Notes: a model not told the origin generated them from the letters alone. A DNA stretch of 55,208 nt from CAYPXJ01 sp964414595 (GCA_964414595.1 CAYPXJ010000008.1:1-55208); one strand, 5' to 3'. Positions 16,363-26,271 are shown, counted from the stretch's first letter. Numbers and translations are program-made.

Positions 16363-17168
16363 TCTCAATAGCGTTTCAATGCCGTTTCCGGGCGCTGACG
16401 CGGCTTAGCTTAATGTTTTTGTGGACAGCCCTGATGATTCCCCCAGGCCTGGTCGCTATGCACCTTAAAGGGAAATACCATTCGCGTTTCATTAATTTTT
16501 ATTCGCGCGAAATGTTGCGTTTGATGGGAATAAGACTTCTTATTCATGGTAAGCGGTATGATGCAGGCCCAGCACTGTATGTGAGTAATCACGCATCTTA
16601 CCTTGATATTATAGTGCTAAATGCGCTGTTGCCGGCTGCCTTTATCGCCAAGGAAGATATTGCGCATTGGCCTGTTATTGGTTGGATTTCCAAAATATCA
16701 CGCCCAATTTTTGTTAAGCGTGAAAAAGCTAAAACCGGCGAGAATATGGAAAAAGTGAGAGAAACACTTTCACATCGTGGCGGCCTCATCCTGTTTCCAG
16801 AAGGCACCACAACCGATGGCAATCGAGTAAAGAAATTTAACAGTTCGTTTTTTGCCCTGGCACAGGAAAGTTTTGAAGGCAAGAAGCTGGCGGTTCAGCC
16901 CATTACACTTGCCTACACGCGTATAAATAACATTCCTATGGGTGCCTATTGGCGTCCGCATTTTGTTTGGTATGGCGATATGGAGCTTGCCCCGCATGTA
17001 TGGAATTTTTTGCAATATGCCAAAACAACTGTAGAAGTCTTTTATCATCCGGTCTTGCAGGGCGATAACGACCGTAAGCGTTTATCGGTGGAAAGCCATG
17101 CCGCCATATCCAGGGCTTTGCAATCGGCTTTCCGTGGGGACACAGAGAATTTGCCCCTAGCCGCTTGA
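16359..17168 (+). CDS. olsA: 1-acyl-glycerol-3-phosphate-type acyltransferase (PlsC/OlsA)
   Basis: 269 residues. An N-terminal membrane helix (about residues 10-35) precedes the PlsC domain, with the catalytic NHASYLD (HxxxxD) near residue 80 and the substrate motif FPEGTTTDG near residue 145. The start ATGA overlaps the olsB stop. The pair would complete ornithine lipid, a phosphorus-free membrane lipid. By sequence alone it could also be a PlsC acting on phosphatidic acid; position after olsB favours OlsA. Confidence 0.87.
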   Translation: MISIAFQCRFRALTRLSLMFLWTALMIPPGLVAMHLKGKYHSRFINFYSREMLRLMGIRLLIHGKRYDAGPALYVSNHASYLDIIVLNALLPAAFIAKEDIAHWPVIGWISKISRPIFVKREKAKTGENMEKVRETLSHRGGLILFPEGTTTDGNRVKKFNSSFFALAQESFEGKKLAVQPITLAYTRINNIPMGAYWRPHFVWYGDMELAPHVWNFLQYAKTTVEVFYHPVLQGDNDRKRLSVESHAAISRALQSAFRGDTENLPLAA

Positions 17169-17199
17169 CTTTTTGATGATTTCAGCCTTTTTAGGGCAC

Positions 17200-18582
17200 A
17201 TGAAAAAGCTTTTTATCCAAACATACGGCTGCCAAATGAATTTTTACGATTCAGATCGCATGGCAGATGTACTCAAACCAGTAGGATATGAGTTGGCTGG
17301 GGATTATCGGAATGCTGATATGGTAATTTTGAATACATGCCATATTCGTGAAAAAGCAGCAGAAAAAACCTATTCCGAGCTTGGCCGCATTCATGTTGAA
17401 AAGAAGCGTCTGGCTGATCAGGGCAAAACCATGACGATTGCCGTTGCTGGGTGTGTTGCCCAAGCCGAGGGCAAAGAAATTATGCACCGCGCGCCTTTCG
17501 TGGATATCGTCGTTGGACCCCAAGCCTATGATACCCTGCCGGATTTGCTCTCCGAGGCCGAGCGCAAAAAACGTCCGGTGAATCTAGATTTTCCAGAAGT
17601 TCCTAAATTTGATCGCTTACCTGGCGACCTTTCGCGGCGCGGTCCTTCGGCGTTTCTTGCGGTACAAGAAGGTTGTGATAAATTTTGTACCTTTTGTGTC
17701 GTGCCTTATACACGCGGTGCCGAATATTCGCGTCCTGTTAAAGATATTCTAAGTGAAGCGGAAAAGCTGGCCGAAGCTGGCAGCAAGGAAATCATGCTGC
17801 TTGGTCAAAATGTAAATGCGTTCCACGGAGAGGGATTGGATGGGAGGGCTGCAACACTTGCTGATTTAATACGTGCTGTTGCAAAAATCGAAGGTATCAA
17901 ACGTATTCGTTATACCACATCGCATCCAAAAGATATGCGTGATGACTTAATCACTGCGCATGCAGAAGAAGAAAAACTGATGCCCTATCTGCATCTGCCG
18001 GTACAGTCCGGTTCAGACCGCATTTTGAAAAGCATGAATCGCAAACATACAGCGGAGTCCTATCTTGCTATTTTAGAAAAAGTGCGCGCGGCGAAACCTG
18101 ATATTGCACTTTCTTCGGATTTTATCGTCGGATTTCCAGGTGAAACGGAAGAAGATTTTGCGGCGACGCTGGCACTTGTTAAACAGGTTGGCTACGCATC
18201 ATCTTATTCCTTTAAGTACAGCCCCCGCCCAGGTACGCCAGCAGCCGAGCGTGAAGACCAGGTGCAGGAAGAGGTGAAAGAAGAGCGTCTTGCGCGTTTA
18301 CAGGAATTATTAAATGCACAGCAAGAAGCATTTAATCAACGTGCAGTTGGTTCCGTACAAGCTGTGTTGATGGAGCGTCCTGGCAAGCGTTCTGGCCAAT
18401 TCCAAGGTCGTTCTCCTTATCTGCAATCGGTTTATGTAGAAGACGCGGGTGATGTATATGGAAAAATTGTACGGGTACGAATTGAAAAAGCCTTTGCGCG
18501 GAGCCTGACAGGCGTTATACTGGAACCAGACATGCAAATTTTTGCACATACGTCCAAGCAGGACAAACTGAGGGTAGCGTGA
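17200..18582 (+). CDS. miaB: tRNA-2-methylthio-N6-isopentenyladenosine synthase
   Basis: 460 residues, a radical-SAM methylthiotransferase. The N-terminal UPF0004 domain carries Cys11 (TYGCQMN), Cys47 (LNTCHIRE) and Cys84 (AGCVAQAEG) for the auxiliary cluster. The radical SAM motif is CDKFCTFCVVPYTRG, and a C-terminal TRAM domain covers about the last 65 residues. MiaB thiomethylates A37 of tRNAs reading UNN codons. ATG 17200 after AGGG matches the family start; an ATG at 17176 would add eight residues. It begins the conserved run miaB-phoH-ybeY-corC-lnt. Confidence 0.97.
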   Translation: MKKLFIQTYGCQMNFYDSDRMADVLKPVGYELAGDYRNADMVILNTCHIREKAAEKTYSELGRIHVEKKRLADQGKTMTIAVAGCVAQAEGKEIMHRAPFVDIVVGPQAYDTLPDLLSEAERKKRPVNLDFPEVPKFDRLPGDLSRRGPSAFLAVQEGCDKFCTFCVVPYTRGAEYSRPVKDILSEAEKLAEAGSKEIMLLGQNVNAFHGEGLDGRAATLADLIRAVAKIEGIKRIRYTTSHPKDMRDDLITAHAEEEKLMPYLHLPVQSGSDRILKSMNRKHTAESYLAILEKVRAAKPDIALSSDFIVGFPGETEEDFAATLALVKQVGYASSYSFKYSPRPGTPAAEREDQVQEEVKEERLARLQELLNAQQEAFNQRAVGSVQAVLMERPGKRSGQFQGRSPYLQSVYVEDAGDVYGKIVRVRIEKAFARSLTGVILEPDMQIFAHTSKQDKLRVA

Positions 18583-19664
18583 CGCTGGATTTGACATTGG
18601 CACCACGCAAAAAAAACACCTCCGACGACGCGCATATCTCTATCAGTTTTGAGCAGAACGATTTGTTGCCCGATCTATTCGGCTTTCAAAATGAACATAT
18701 CAAACACATAGAAGAAAAGCTTGGTATCGATATTTCTACACGTGGCAATGCCGTAAAGTTCAGCGGCAAACCCGAAGCATGCGGCATTGCGCGCGATGTG
18801 CTCATGTCGCTTTATAAAAAGCTAAAACACAAACACGATCTCGAACTATCCGATGTTTCCGCTGAAATTCGTTTGCAATCCCGTGGAAAATCCAAAACAA
18901 AAACGCATGAAGAGCAGGAAAGCCTGCATGGCTTTGAACCAAGCGACAGTGATATAGTCATTCAAACGCAGCGTAAAAACATCACGCCCTATTCCAAAAC
19001 GCAGGCAAAGTATATTCGTGCGCTTATGGAGCGGGAGCTGGTAATTGGTAGCGGTCCGGCAGGGACAGGTAAAACTTATATTGCAGTCGCTGCAGCGGTT
19101 TCTATGTTTGTACACCACCGAGTTGATCGCATTATTTTATGTCGTCCAGCGGTAGAGGCGGGTGAGAAAATTGGTTTCCTTCCCGGCGATATGCGTGAAA
19201 AAATCGACCCCTATCTGCGTCCGCTTTACGATGCGCTTTATGATATGTTGCCCGCAGAAAAAGTGGTGAAATATATGGAAACTGGTGAAATTGAAATTGC
19301 CCCGCTTGCTTTTATGCGTGGTCGAACACTACGCCATGCAGCCATTATTTTGGATGAGGCGCAGAATACAACCACCGCGCAGATGAAAATGTTTCTTACG
19401 CGTCTGGGTGAGGGGTCGCGCATGGTGCTTACAGGGGATCTCACGCAAACCGATTTGCCTAAAGATGTGCGCTCTGGCCTGCGTGATGCGGTAGAGGTTT
19501 TAAGTAAAATTCCTGAGGTAACGGTGATCCGATTCGGTGAAGAGGATATCGTGCGCCACGCACTAACGGCAAAAATCGTTTCCGCGTATGAAGCGGAAGA
19601 TAAAAAACGACGCTTGCTTACCAGCAAGGAAGAAGAAGGCGGGCCAGAGAGCTGGTTTAGTTAA
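18579..19664 (+). CDS. phoH: PhoH-like ATPase (YbeZ type)
   Basis: 361 residues starting at a GTG that overlaps the miaB stop (GTGA). An N-terminal KH-like region (about residues 30-100) is followed by the PhoH P-loop domain with GSGPAGTGKTYIA near residue 155, a Walker B ILDEAQNTT near residue 255 and LTGDLTQTD. YbeZ proteins act with the RNase YbeY, encoded next, in ribosome and RNA quality control. Neighbour order and domain content are textbook for the group. Confidence 0.95.
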   Translation: MTLDLTLAPRKKNTSDDAHISISFEQNDLLPDLFGFQNEHIKHIEEKLGIDISTRGNAVKFSGKPEACGIARDVLMSLYKKLKHKHDLELSDVSAEIRLQSRGKSKTKTHEEQESLHGFEPSDSDIVIQTQRKNITPYSKTQAKYIRALMERELVIGSGPAGTGKTYIAVAAAVSMFVHHRVDRIILCRPAVEAGEKIGFLPGDMREKIDPYLRPLYDALYDMLPAEKVVKYMETGEIEIAPLAFMRGRTLRHAAIILDEAQNTTTAQMKMFLTRLGEGSRMVLTGDLTQTDLPKDVRSGLRDAVEVLSKIPEVTVIRFGEEDIVRHALTAKIVSAYEAEDKKRRLLTSKEEEGGPESWFS

Positions 19665-19670
19665 TTGCGG

Positions 19671-20108
19671 ATGCAAATTATTGTTTCGGATTTGCGGTGG
19701 CAAAATCATATGCCCGGGCTTGAAAAAAGTACAAAAAAAATTACCGCGCAAATTTTTGATAAAACCCATCATGCGTATACAGCATTCACACTTAATTTTT
19801 CCAATGATGCTGAAATAGAAGCATTAAATAAATATTATCGCGGCAAGGCGAAACCCACCAACGTGCTTTCGTTTCCATCGGACGAGGCCGGTTATCTGGG
19901 GGATATTATTTTAGCTTTTGAAACAGTGCTTCGTGAGTCGTCACAACAGAATAAAAACTTTGAGCATCATACGCTACATCTAATCGTCCATGGTCTGCTA
20001 CATCTCTTAGGTTATGATCACGAGAAGGAAAAAGAGGCGCAAAAGATGGAAAAGCTGGAAATCAGCATCTTAGCGGAATTTGGCATAGGAAATCCTTACC
20101 AAATCTAG
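19671..20108 (+). CDS. ybeY: Endoribonuclease YbeY
   Basis: 145 residues. The zinc site HGLLHLLGYDH (HxxxHxxxxxH) near residue 107 is intact, and PTNVLSFP matches the conserved strand before it. YbeY is a metal-dependent RNase involved in 16S rRNA 3'-end maturation. I chose the ATG at 19671, six bases after the phoH stop; a TTG two codons earlier is possible. It lies between its usual partner phoH and corC. Confidence 0.95.
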   Translation: MQIIVSDLRWQNHMPGLEKSTKKITAQIFDKTHHAYTAFTLNFSNDAEIEALNKYYRGKAKPTNVLSFPSDEAGYLGDIILAFETVLRESSQQNKNFEHHTLHLIVHGLLHLLGYDHEKEKEAQKMEKLEISILAEFGIGNPYQI

Positions 20109-20153
20109 CGAAAGCCTTGACTTTTCAGCAAGATACACCATCCTATTAGCACT

Positions 20154-21077
20154 ATGCCTGACCAAGAAAATCCCGAATCCAAGCCGAGCGTGTCTTCCAA
20201 GCCGTGGTGGAAACAGGTTGCGGATTATGCATGGACGTTATTACCCATTCGTAATGTCACTGGTTCACTTAAAGATACGCTGGCCGAAATTATAGAAGAG
20301 CGTGGCGGTGATACGGGTGCCATTATAGATCCCGAAGAAAAAAGCATTATCAAAAATGTTATCGAATTTAGTGATCTAGAGGCGGGGGATGTAATGCGCC
20401 CGCGAGCAGATATTATCGCGGTAGAATTAAATACGAATTTCGACGAAATGAAGAATGTGATTCTGCGTGAACTTCACACACGCATACCCGTCTATCGCGA
20501 GACGTTAGATGATATTATCGGTTTCGTGCATGTGAAGGATTTTTTCGCGCATGTATGCACAAACGTGCCCTTTAATCTGAAGAATTTACTACATGAAATT
20601 TTGGTGGTGCCACCATCGATGAAGGTTATTGATCTGCTTTATCGTATGCGGGATAAGAAGTGCCATATTGCCATTGTCGTAGACGAATATGGCGGAACTT
20701 CTGGCCTGGTGACGATGGAAGATTTGGTAGAAGAAATTGTCGGCGATATTGCCGATGAGCACGACGAAGATGAAAAAACATCCATTCATCAGGTGTCTGA
20801 TAATTTATTTGAAGTGAGCGCCCGCACTGAAATAGCCAAGCTCGAACATGTGTTGGGTATACGCTTTTCGGAACCCGAAGAAGAGGAAGACGAAGATTTC
20901 AATACAGTAGGCGGATTGGTTTCTGCCTTAGTTGGCCGCGTGCCCGCTACAGGGGAAGTGATTGTGCATCCTAAAAATATTGAATTTGAAATTATGCGCT
21001 CTGATCCGCGGCGCATTTACCAAGTGCGCGTGCGTAAGCTAGAAACGCCGATTACTACACAAGTGACCGCCGCATAA
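20154..21077 (+). CDS. corC: CorC/TlyC-family CBS-domain protein
   Basis: 307 residues with no membrane segment, so the soluble CorC type. Two CBS domains span about residues 75-195 (VMRPRADIIAVE; RIPVYRETLDDIIGFVH; AIVVDEYGGTSGLVT) and a CorC_HlyC domain covers the last 80 residues (DFNTVGGLVSALVGRVPATGE). Homologues are linked to magnesium/cobalt efflux or described as hemolysin-like. In alphaproteobacteria it sits between ybeY and lnt, as here. Confidence 0.93.
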   Translation: MPDQENPESKPSVSSKPWWKQVADYAWTLLPIRNVTGSLKDTLAEIIEERGGDTGAIIDPEEKSIIKNVIEFSDLEAGDVMRPRADIIAVELNTNFDEMKNVILRELHTRIPVYRETLDDIIGFVHVKDFFAHVCTNVPFNLKNLLHEILVVPPSMKVIDLLYRMRDKKCHIAIVVDEYGGTSGLVTMEDLVEEIVGDIADEHDEDEKTSIHQVSDNLFEVSARTEIAKLEHVLGIRFSEPEEEEDEDFNTVGGLVSALVGRVPATGEVIVHPKNIEFEIMRSDPRRIYQVRVRKLETPITTQVTAA

Positions 21078-21079
21078 AT

Positions 21080-22618
21080 ATGAAGTGGATATATCATCGT
21101 CCACGTCTTCTGGTATTTTTTCTCGGTGCGATGAGCACTCTCGCGCTGGCGCCATTTTATTTATGGTGGGTATTGCTTATTACGCTACCGCTATTTTTTC
21201 TGCTGCTTGAAAACGCACAGGATGTCCGCCGGGGGTTTATTTTGGGATGGCTCTTTGGCTTTGGTCACCATCTAACAGGACTATATTGGATTAGCCATGC
21301 CTTGCTGATTGAGCCTCGAGAATTCATATGGCTTGTTCCGTTTGCAGCAAGCGGATTGCCGGCATTGTTTGCAATATATCTTGGCGTGCTAGGTGCCATT
21401 ATGAAACTATTCCCTGCAGGTCATTATCCACTTAGGGCGCTTTTTTTTGCTTGTCTTTGGGTATTGTTGGAATGGCTGCGCGGTGTTTTGTTAACTGGCT
21501 TTCCATGGAATTATGTAGGCTATGCGTTTGCAGATTCCCTTACCATGATGCAGTTTGCTTCCGTGGCCGGTGTTTATGGACTTAGTTTTATTATTGTGCT
21601 GGCGGCTGTGTGTATGGTGCCGGTTTTTAAACGCCAAAAGTATGTGAAAATCCGAAGGGAATTTCCAGCTCTTGGGTTATTACTTTTAGTAAGCAATTTT
21701 GCTTTTGGTTATTGGCAGATTTCGCAGGCAAAGGAGGCTGATAACCATCTTACCGTCACATTAGTGCAGGGCAATATTGCACAGCAGCATCGTTGGCAGG
21801 ATGAAGAGCGTGTCAGCATTATTGAGCGACATATGAAGCTATCGCGCAATCTTCCTGGTAGGTTAATTATCTGGCCAGAAAGTGCGATACCCTATTTCTC
21901 AAATGAAGATCCGGGTTTACGTAAAGCAGTTGCTAGCGTCCTGAAAGATGATCAATATCTCCTCTCCGGTTCGTTAGGTATTGAGCGTGCGCTGGATAAT
22001 GTAAATGTATGGAACGGTATGGTCGCTATCGACACAGCAGGCCAGATGGTGGATTTCTATCAAAAATATAAGCTCGTACCTTTTGGAGAATATGTTCCGC
22101 TTCATGATTTTTTTCCATTCATAGATAAAATTACGCATGGGTCGCAGGATTTTATGCCCGGCGCCACGCCGCGTACACTCATTATCGGCGATATCCCGCC
22201 CTTTGCTCCGTTAATGTGTTACGAGGTTATATTTCCTGAGCTAGTGAGAGACGCGGCAAACCGGGGTGCGCAGTGGATATTAAATTTAACAAATGACGCC
22301 TGGTTTGGCCGTAGCACGGGGCCCTATCAACATGAAGCTATGGCAAGAATGCGAGCGGTGGAATTACGTTTACCGCTTGTGCGCGTTGCAAATACGGGTG
22401 TGTCAGTCGTTTTTGACCCCTACGGACGCGAATTATACGGGAGCGATATCTTCACGCCGGATGTACGCACGGTTGAGCTACCGCTTTATCAGCAACCTGT
22501 TGCATCTATGTACAAAATGGCGGGTAACTTGGCTTTGTTACCCTATTTAATACTCGCAGTAATTGTAGGTTGCTTCACGAGCTACACCATACGCGTGAAA
22601 AACAAAAATGCGCACTAA
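21080..22618 (+). CDS. lnt: Apolipoprotein N-acyltransferase
   Basis: 512 residues. Five or more N-terminal membrane helices are followed by a nitrilase-like periplasmic domain (about residues 225-470) and a last helix (LALLPYLILAVIVGCF). The Glu-Lys-Cys triad is visible in WPESAIPYF, KYKLVPFGEYVPL and PLMCYEVIFPELV. Lnt adds the third acyl chain to lipoproteins, which is relevant to the lipobox protein encoded at 32434. It starts two bases after corC. Confidence 0.96.
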   Translation: MKWIYHRPRLLVFFLGAMSTLALAPFYLWWVLLITLPLFFLLLENAQDVRRGFILGWLFGFGHHLTGLYWISHALLIEPREFIWLVPFAASGLPALFAIYLGVLGAIMKLFPAGHYPLRALFFACLWVLLEWLRGVLLTGFPWNYVGYAFADSLTMMQFASVAGVYGLSFIIVLAAVCMVPVFKRQKYVKIRREFPALGLLLLVSNFAFGYWQISQAKEADNHLTVTLVQGNIAQQHRWQDEERVSIIERHMKLSRNLPGRLIIWPESAIPYFSNEDPGLRKAVASVLKDDQYLLSGSLGIERALDNVNVWNGMVAIDTAGQMVDFYQKYKLVPFGEYVPLHDFFPFIDKITHGSQDFMPGATPRTLIIGDIPPFAPLMCYEVIFPELVRDAANRGAQWILNLTNDAWFGRSTGPYQHEAMARMRAVELRLPLVRVANTGVSVVFDPYGRELYGSDIFTPDVRTVELPLYQQPVASMYKMAGNLALLPYLILAVIVGCFTSYTIRVKNKNAH

Positions 22619-22780
22619 TTTTTGTTGAAAATCGGCTAGAAGAGTCTATGAATGAGAGGTAAAGCTTTCATTTTGTTTAAACCTTATTATTATCTAATTT
22701 TTAACCAATTGGCTGGCTGGGCCCTTGTTTTTTTGTTATCATTTTCAAATGACCGATTTAGTACGTAAGGAGTTTTAACA

Positions 22781-23188
22781 GTGGCCCACCCAGTAGATAT
22801 TCATGTTGGCAAAAGGCTTCGTTTGCGCCGTAGCATGCTAGGTATGAGTCAAGAGGCGCTAGGCGATGCCATCGGTGTCACATTTCAACAAATTCAAAAA
22901 TATGAGCGTGGAATCAATCGTATAGGTTCAAGCCGTTTGTATGAATTTGCTAAAGTGATGAATGTGCCTGTATCGTTTTTCTTTGAGGAGTTTACTAAAC
23001 CTGTGGAGGCGGCAGAAGCTTATGGTTTCGCAGAAGACGAAGCTCCTGCCTTTGAGCAAGATAAGCTTAACAGCAAAGAAACAATGGCATTAGTACGTGC
23101 TTATTACGAGATTGAAGATCCAGCAGTGCGTAAGAAGGTCTTGGGACTTATTAAGGCGCTTTCACCTGCAAAAGTAGATAGTAACTAA
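22781..23188 (+). CDS. XRE-family HTH transcriptional regulator
   Basis: 135 residues. The helix-turn-helix covers about residues 10-66 (KRLRLRRSMLGMSQEALGDA, then TFQQIQKYERGINRI). It is followed by an acidic linker and a short C-terminal helix. This is the alphaproteobacterial regulator usually found after lnt. Translation starts at GTG 22781, eight bases after a consensus AAGGAG. A 162-base spacer from lnt holds its promoter. It is convergent with mrp, overlapping by four bases. Confidence 0.9.
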   Translation: MAHPVDIHVGKRLRLRRSMLGMSQEALGDAIGVTFQQIQKYERGINRIGSSRLYEFAKVMNVPVSFFFEEFTKPVEAAEAYGFAEDEAPAFEQDKLNSKETMALVRAYYEIEDPAVRKKVLGLIKALSPAKVDSN

Positions 23189-24261
23189 GCGCTCATTCCT
23201 AGCTTGCCTAAAATATTATTAGCAAGCTTATCAAAAATAGTATGAAGAGGATGACCGCGTTCAGAGGCGACAGGTTTTTTAATGTCGCCTCCAAGAGAAA
23301 TAGCTGGTTCAAGCGGTATCTGTGTAAGAACTTCAAGATTGGTAGCATGGGCAAGTTTAGCAATAGCCCCAGTTCCAAAAATGTAATTTTTACTGCCGTC
23401 AGGCATTGGCAGATAACTCATATTCTCTATTAAGCCTAAAATAGGCACATGCACCTTTTCGAACATATTGATAGCTTTTCTTACATCTAGCAGCGCTACC
23501 TCTTGCGGCGTGCTCACTAGTAAGGCCCCGCTTAATGTAAAATTTTGTGCAATACTAAGGTGAATATCCCCCGTTCCAGGAGGCATATCTACTACAAGCA
23601 CATCCCGCGCGCTCCAATCGGCATCACGAAATAGTTGTGCTAAGGCTTTACTCACCATAGGGCCGCGCCATACCATCGCTGTATCTGCAGGGATAATAGC
23701 CCCCATGGAAAGGCACGCCACTCCATAACGCTCCATTGGAATCATTAGGTTATTTTTAATTTCCGGCTGATGATCGAGTTGCATCATATGTGCCACGGAT
23801 GGGCCATAAATATCGGCATCAACCAGGCCGACGCGTAACCCCTTGGCGGCCAGTGCGACAGCTAAATTTACAGCAACTGTAGATTTGCCAACGCCACCCT
23901 TGCCCGAAGCCACCGCAATTATGTGCCTAATATTGGGCAGCGGCTTTGGAGTGGGCGGAGCCGGTACATTCTTAGGTCGCTCTCCTATTCGTACGTGCCC
24001 TGCGGTGCTGGAAGTTAGGACGATAGTCGCCTTTTGTACCCCCGGAATTGCTAAAACAGCTGTTTGACACGCGCGCTGTAAAGTAGCGCGGCCCTCCGGC
24101 CCTAAATGGGAAAAGCGGGATAGATCAAGCACAAAGCCAATTGTGCCTTCTTTTTCAATGATATTGGAAATTAATCCGGCATCGGTAATAGAAATATCTG
24201 TGCCCGGAATAAGTATATCCTGTAAAGCTTTATGAATCTTCTTCTGCAAATCAGTCGTCAT
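23185..24261 (-). CDS. mrp: Mrp/NBP35-family iron-sulfur carrier ATPase
   Basis: 358 residues: an N-terminal MIP18/DUF59 domain (about residues 1-90), then a ParA-like P-loop domain with the deviant Walker A SGKGGVGKST near residue 115, DADIYGPSV and MPPGTGDIHLS. Relatives carry Fe-S clusters to apoproteins. The CxxC that binds the bridging cluster in many Mrp proteins is missing: the matching site reads ENMSYLPMPDGSKNYIFG. This variant is seen in alphaproteobacteria, so it is not taken as damage. Confidence 0.93.
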   Translation of the reverse strand: MTTDLQKKIHKALQDILIPGTDISITDAGLISNIIEKEGTIGFVLDLSRFSHLGPEGRATLQRACQTAVLAIPGVQKATIVLTSSTAGHVRIGERPKNVPAPPTPKPLPNIRHIIAVASGKGGVGKSTVAVNLAVALAAKGLRVGLVDADIYGPSVAHMMQLDHQPEIKNNLMIPMERYGVACLSMGAIIPADTAMVWRGPMVSKALAQLFRDADWSARDVLVVDMPPGTGDIHLSIAQNFTLSGALLVSTPQEVALLDVRKAINMFEKVHVPILGLIENMSYLPMPDGSKNYIFGTGAIAKLAHATNLEVLTQIPLEPAISLGGDIKKPVASERGHPLHTIFDKLANNILGKLGMSA

Positions 24262-24316
24262 TTACTTGCCAAGCGTTAGTTGAAGGCCTATATAACATGT
24301 CACAGAAAAAAACGTA

Positions 24317-25417
24317 GTGAAAATGGGACGGGGATTTTTCAGTTCGGTAGACGTATTGTGGCGTAAGGGGCCATGGGGTAATGTGCCGCCTCCGCGCCCG
24401 ACACCACCAGATTTCGATGCTATGTTTCGGCGTGGGCAGGAACGTTTTCGCGATTTTATGCCTGAATCCGGATCGCCAAAACTTTTTGGTTTAATTGCAC
24501 TTGGTGTCCTCGCATTCTGGCTTCTTACGGGGTTTTATATTGTAAAACCGGAAGAACAGGCGGTAGTAACGCGTTTCGGCGCCTTTACGCGCACAGAATT
24601 GCCGGGGCTTCATTATCACATTCCTTTCCCTATCGAGCAGGTACAAAAAGTACCCGTTACTACAACGAACCGTACGGAAGTTGGCATACGTTCGGGTGGG
24701 GAAGGTGGTCGCCGCAATCGCGAGGCCAACTTAAATGTGCTTGAAGAAAGCTTGATGCTCACCAGCGATGAAAATATTGTCGATATTGATTTTGAAATTC
24801 AGTGGCGTATTGCAGATGCGGCTAAGTTTTTATTTAACGTACGCGATCCAGAGTTCACCTTGCGCAGTGTCGCGGAAAGCGCCATGCGCGAGGTTGTAAG
24901 TAAGCGTCAGATTAACCAGGTACTGGTTGAGCAGACGGATACGATGGGGGACGAAGCGCGTGATATTATCCAAGAAGTCTTAAATCGTTACGATATGGGT
25001 ATTGAAGTAATTCGTCTGCAAATGGGCGAAGTACAGCCACCTGCTGCGGTTATCGATGCTTTCCGCGATGTGATTACAGCGGCACAGGATAAAGACCGTA
25101 TGCGTAACGAGGCAACACGTTACAAAAATGAAATCGAAAATAAGGCAGAAGGTGAAAGCCAGCAACTTATTAACGAAGCGCTTGCTTACAAAGAGCAGGT
25201 CATAGCGCGCGCTAAAGGGGAAGCATCTCGCTTCTTGGCCGTCTATGAAGAATATGCCAAAGCAAAACAAGTTACACGTGATCGTATGCTACTTGAAACA
25301 ATGGAACAAATTCTCACGGATATGGATAAGCTTGTAGTGGGTGATGATGCTACCAAATCTGGCATTGTGCCCTATCTGCCGCTGCAAGGTTTGGATAAAA
25401 AGGCGGAGAAGCAATAA
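24317..25417 (+). CDS. hflK: HflK, FtsH protease modulator (SPFH domain)
   Basis: 366 residues from GTG 24317; an in-frame ATG two codons later is equally possible. A Gly/Pro-rich cytoplasmic head (KGPWGNVPPPRPTPPDF) precedes one membrane helix (LIALGVLAFWLLTGFYIV, about residues 60-78) and the SPFH/band-7 domain (about 80-260), then a coiled coil. HflK and HflC form the large membrane cage around FtsH. The hflK-hflC-degP order here matches many alphaproteobacteria. The stop overlaps the hflC start by one base. Confidence 0.94.
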   Translation: MKMGRGFFSSVDVLWRKGPWGNVPPPRPTPPDFDAMFRRGQERFRDFMPESGSPKLFGLIALGVLAFWLLTGFYIVKPEEQAVVTRFGAFTRTELPGLHYHIPFPIEQVQKVPVTTTNRTEVGIRSGGEGGRRNREANLNVLEESLMLTSDENIVDIDFEIQWRIADAAKFLFNVRDPEFTLRSVAESAMREVVSKRQINQVLVEQTDTMGDEARDIIQEVLNRYDMGIEVIRLQMGEVQPPAAVIDAFRDVITAAQDKDRMRNEATRYKNEIENKAEGESQQLINEALAYKEQVIARAKGEASRFLAVYEEYAKAKQVTRDRMLLETMEQILTDMDKLVVGDDATKSGIVPYLPLQGLDKKAEKQ

Positions 25418-26271
25418 TGCAGACGAAACACATTATTCTGCTGATCATTCTGGTATCCGCCATTATTGTGCTTTATAGCGCAGCTTTTGTGGTGCGCCAA
25501 ACGGAGCAGGCGCTTGTGCTGGAATTTGGTAAACCAGTGCGAATGGTTACAAAACCGGGCCTCAATTTCAAATTACCACTTGCACAGAATGTTCTGTTTT
25601 TTGATAACCGCGTAATTGATATTCGCGCCGCGCAACCGCGTGAAGTGCTTTCATCGGATAAAAAGCGGCTTATTATTGATTCCTTTGCGAAATATCGCAT
25701 CGTTGATGCGCTGCAATTTTATCAAACCGTACGCAACGAGGCGGGAATGGCCGCACGGTTAAACACGATTCTTGAATCGCGCTTAAAAGCCGTCATTCGT
25801 ACCGAAGAATTTAAAGATTTGCTGAGCGCCGAGCGTCGCGGCGTGATGGCGCGCATTCATGAAAGCGTGAAACAAGAAGCAAAAAGCTTTGGTGTTGAAG
25901 TGATTGATGTGCGTATCATGCGCGCGGATTTACCCAAAGAAATTAGTGAAGCAGTATTCAGCCGCATGCAAACAGAGCGTCAACAAGAAGCTGCAAATCT
26001 ACGTTCTGAAGGTGAGGCAGATGCGCGCCGTATACGTTCAGAAGCAGATAAAACCCGGACTGAAATTTTAGCTAATGCGCAAAAGCAAGCCGAGATAACA
26101 CGAGGTGAAGGCGATGGAGTTGCGGCAAAAATTTACGCCGATGCGTATACTCGTGATGCACAATTTTATGAGTTTTACCGCTCTATGCAGGCATATCGTG
26201 CCTCTCTTAAGAAAGAGGATACACGTGTGATACTTACACCTAAAAATCAGTTCCTGAAATATTTTGATTAG
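25417..26271 (+). CDS. hflC: HflC, FtsH protease modulator (SPFH domain)
   Basis: 284 residues. One N-terminal membrane helix (about 5-24, IILLIILVSAIIVLYSAAF) is followed by a band-7 domain (QTEQALVLEFGKPV; PGLNFKLPLAQNV) and the strongly conserved helix ERQQEAANLRSEGEADARRI. The partner of HflK in the HflKC cage, encoded directly after it. Confidence 0.95.
   Translation: MQTKHIILLIILVSAIIVLYSAAFVVRQTEQALVLEFGKPVRMVTKPGLNFKLPLAQNVLFFDNRVIDIRAAQPREVLSSDKKRLIIDSFAKYRIVDALQFYQTVRNEAGMAARLNTILESRLKAVIRTEEFKDLLSAERRGVMARIHESVKQEAKSFGVEVIDVRIMRADLPKEISEAVFSRMQTERQQEAANLRSEGEADARRIRSEADKTRTEILANAQKQAEITRGEGDGVAAKIYADAYTRDAQFYEFYRSMQAYRASLKKEDTRVILTPKNQFLKYFD

Noticed and set aside
19588..19818. 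A 76-codon plus-strand frame spanning the phoH-ybeY junction
   Set aside because: It lies in another frame over two well-supported genes and shows only a Lys-rich, low-information sequence.
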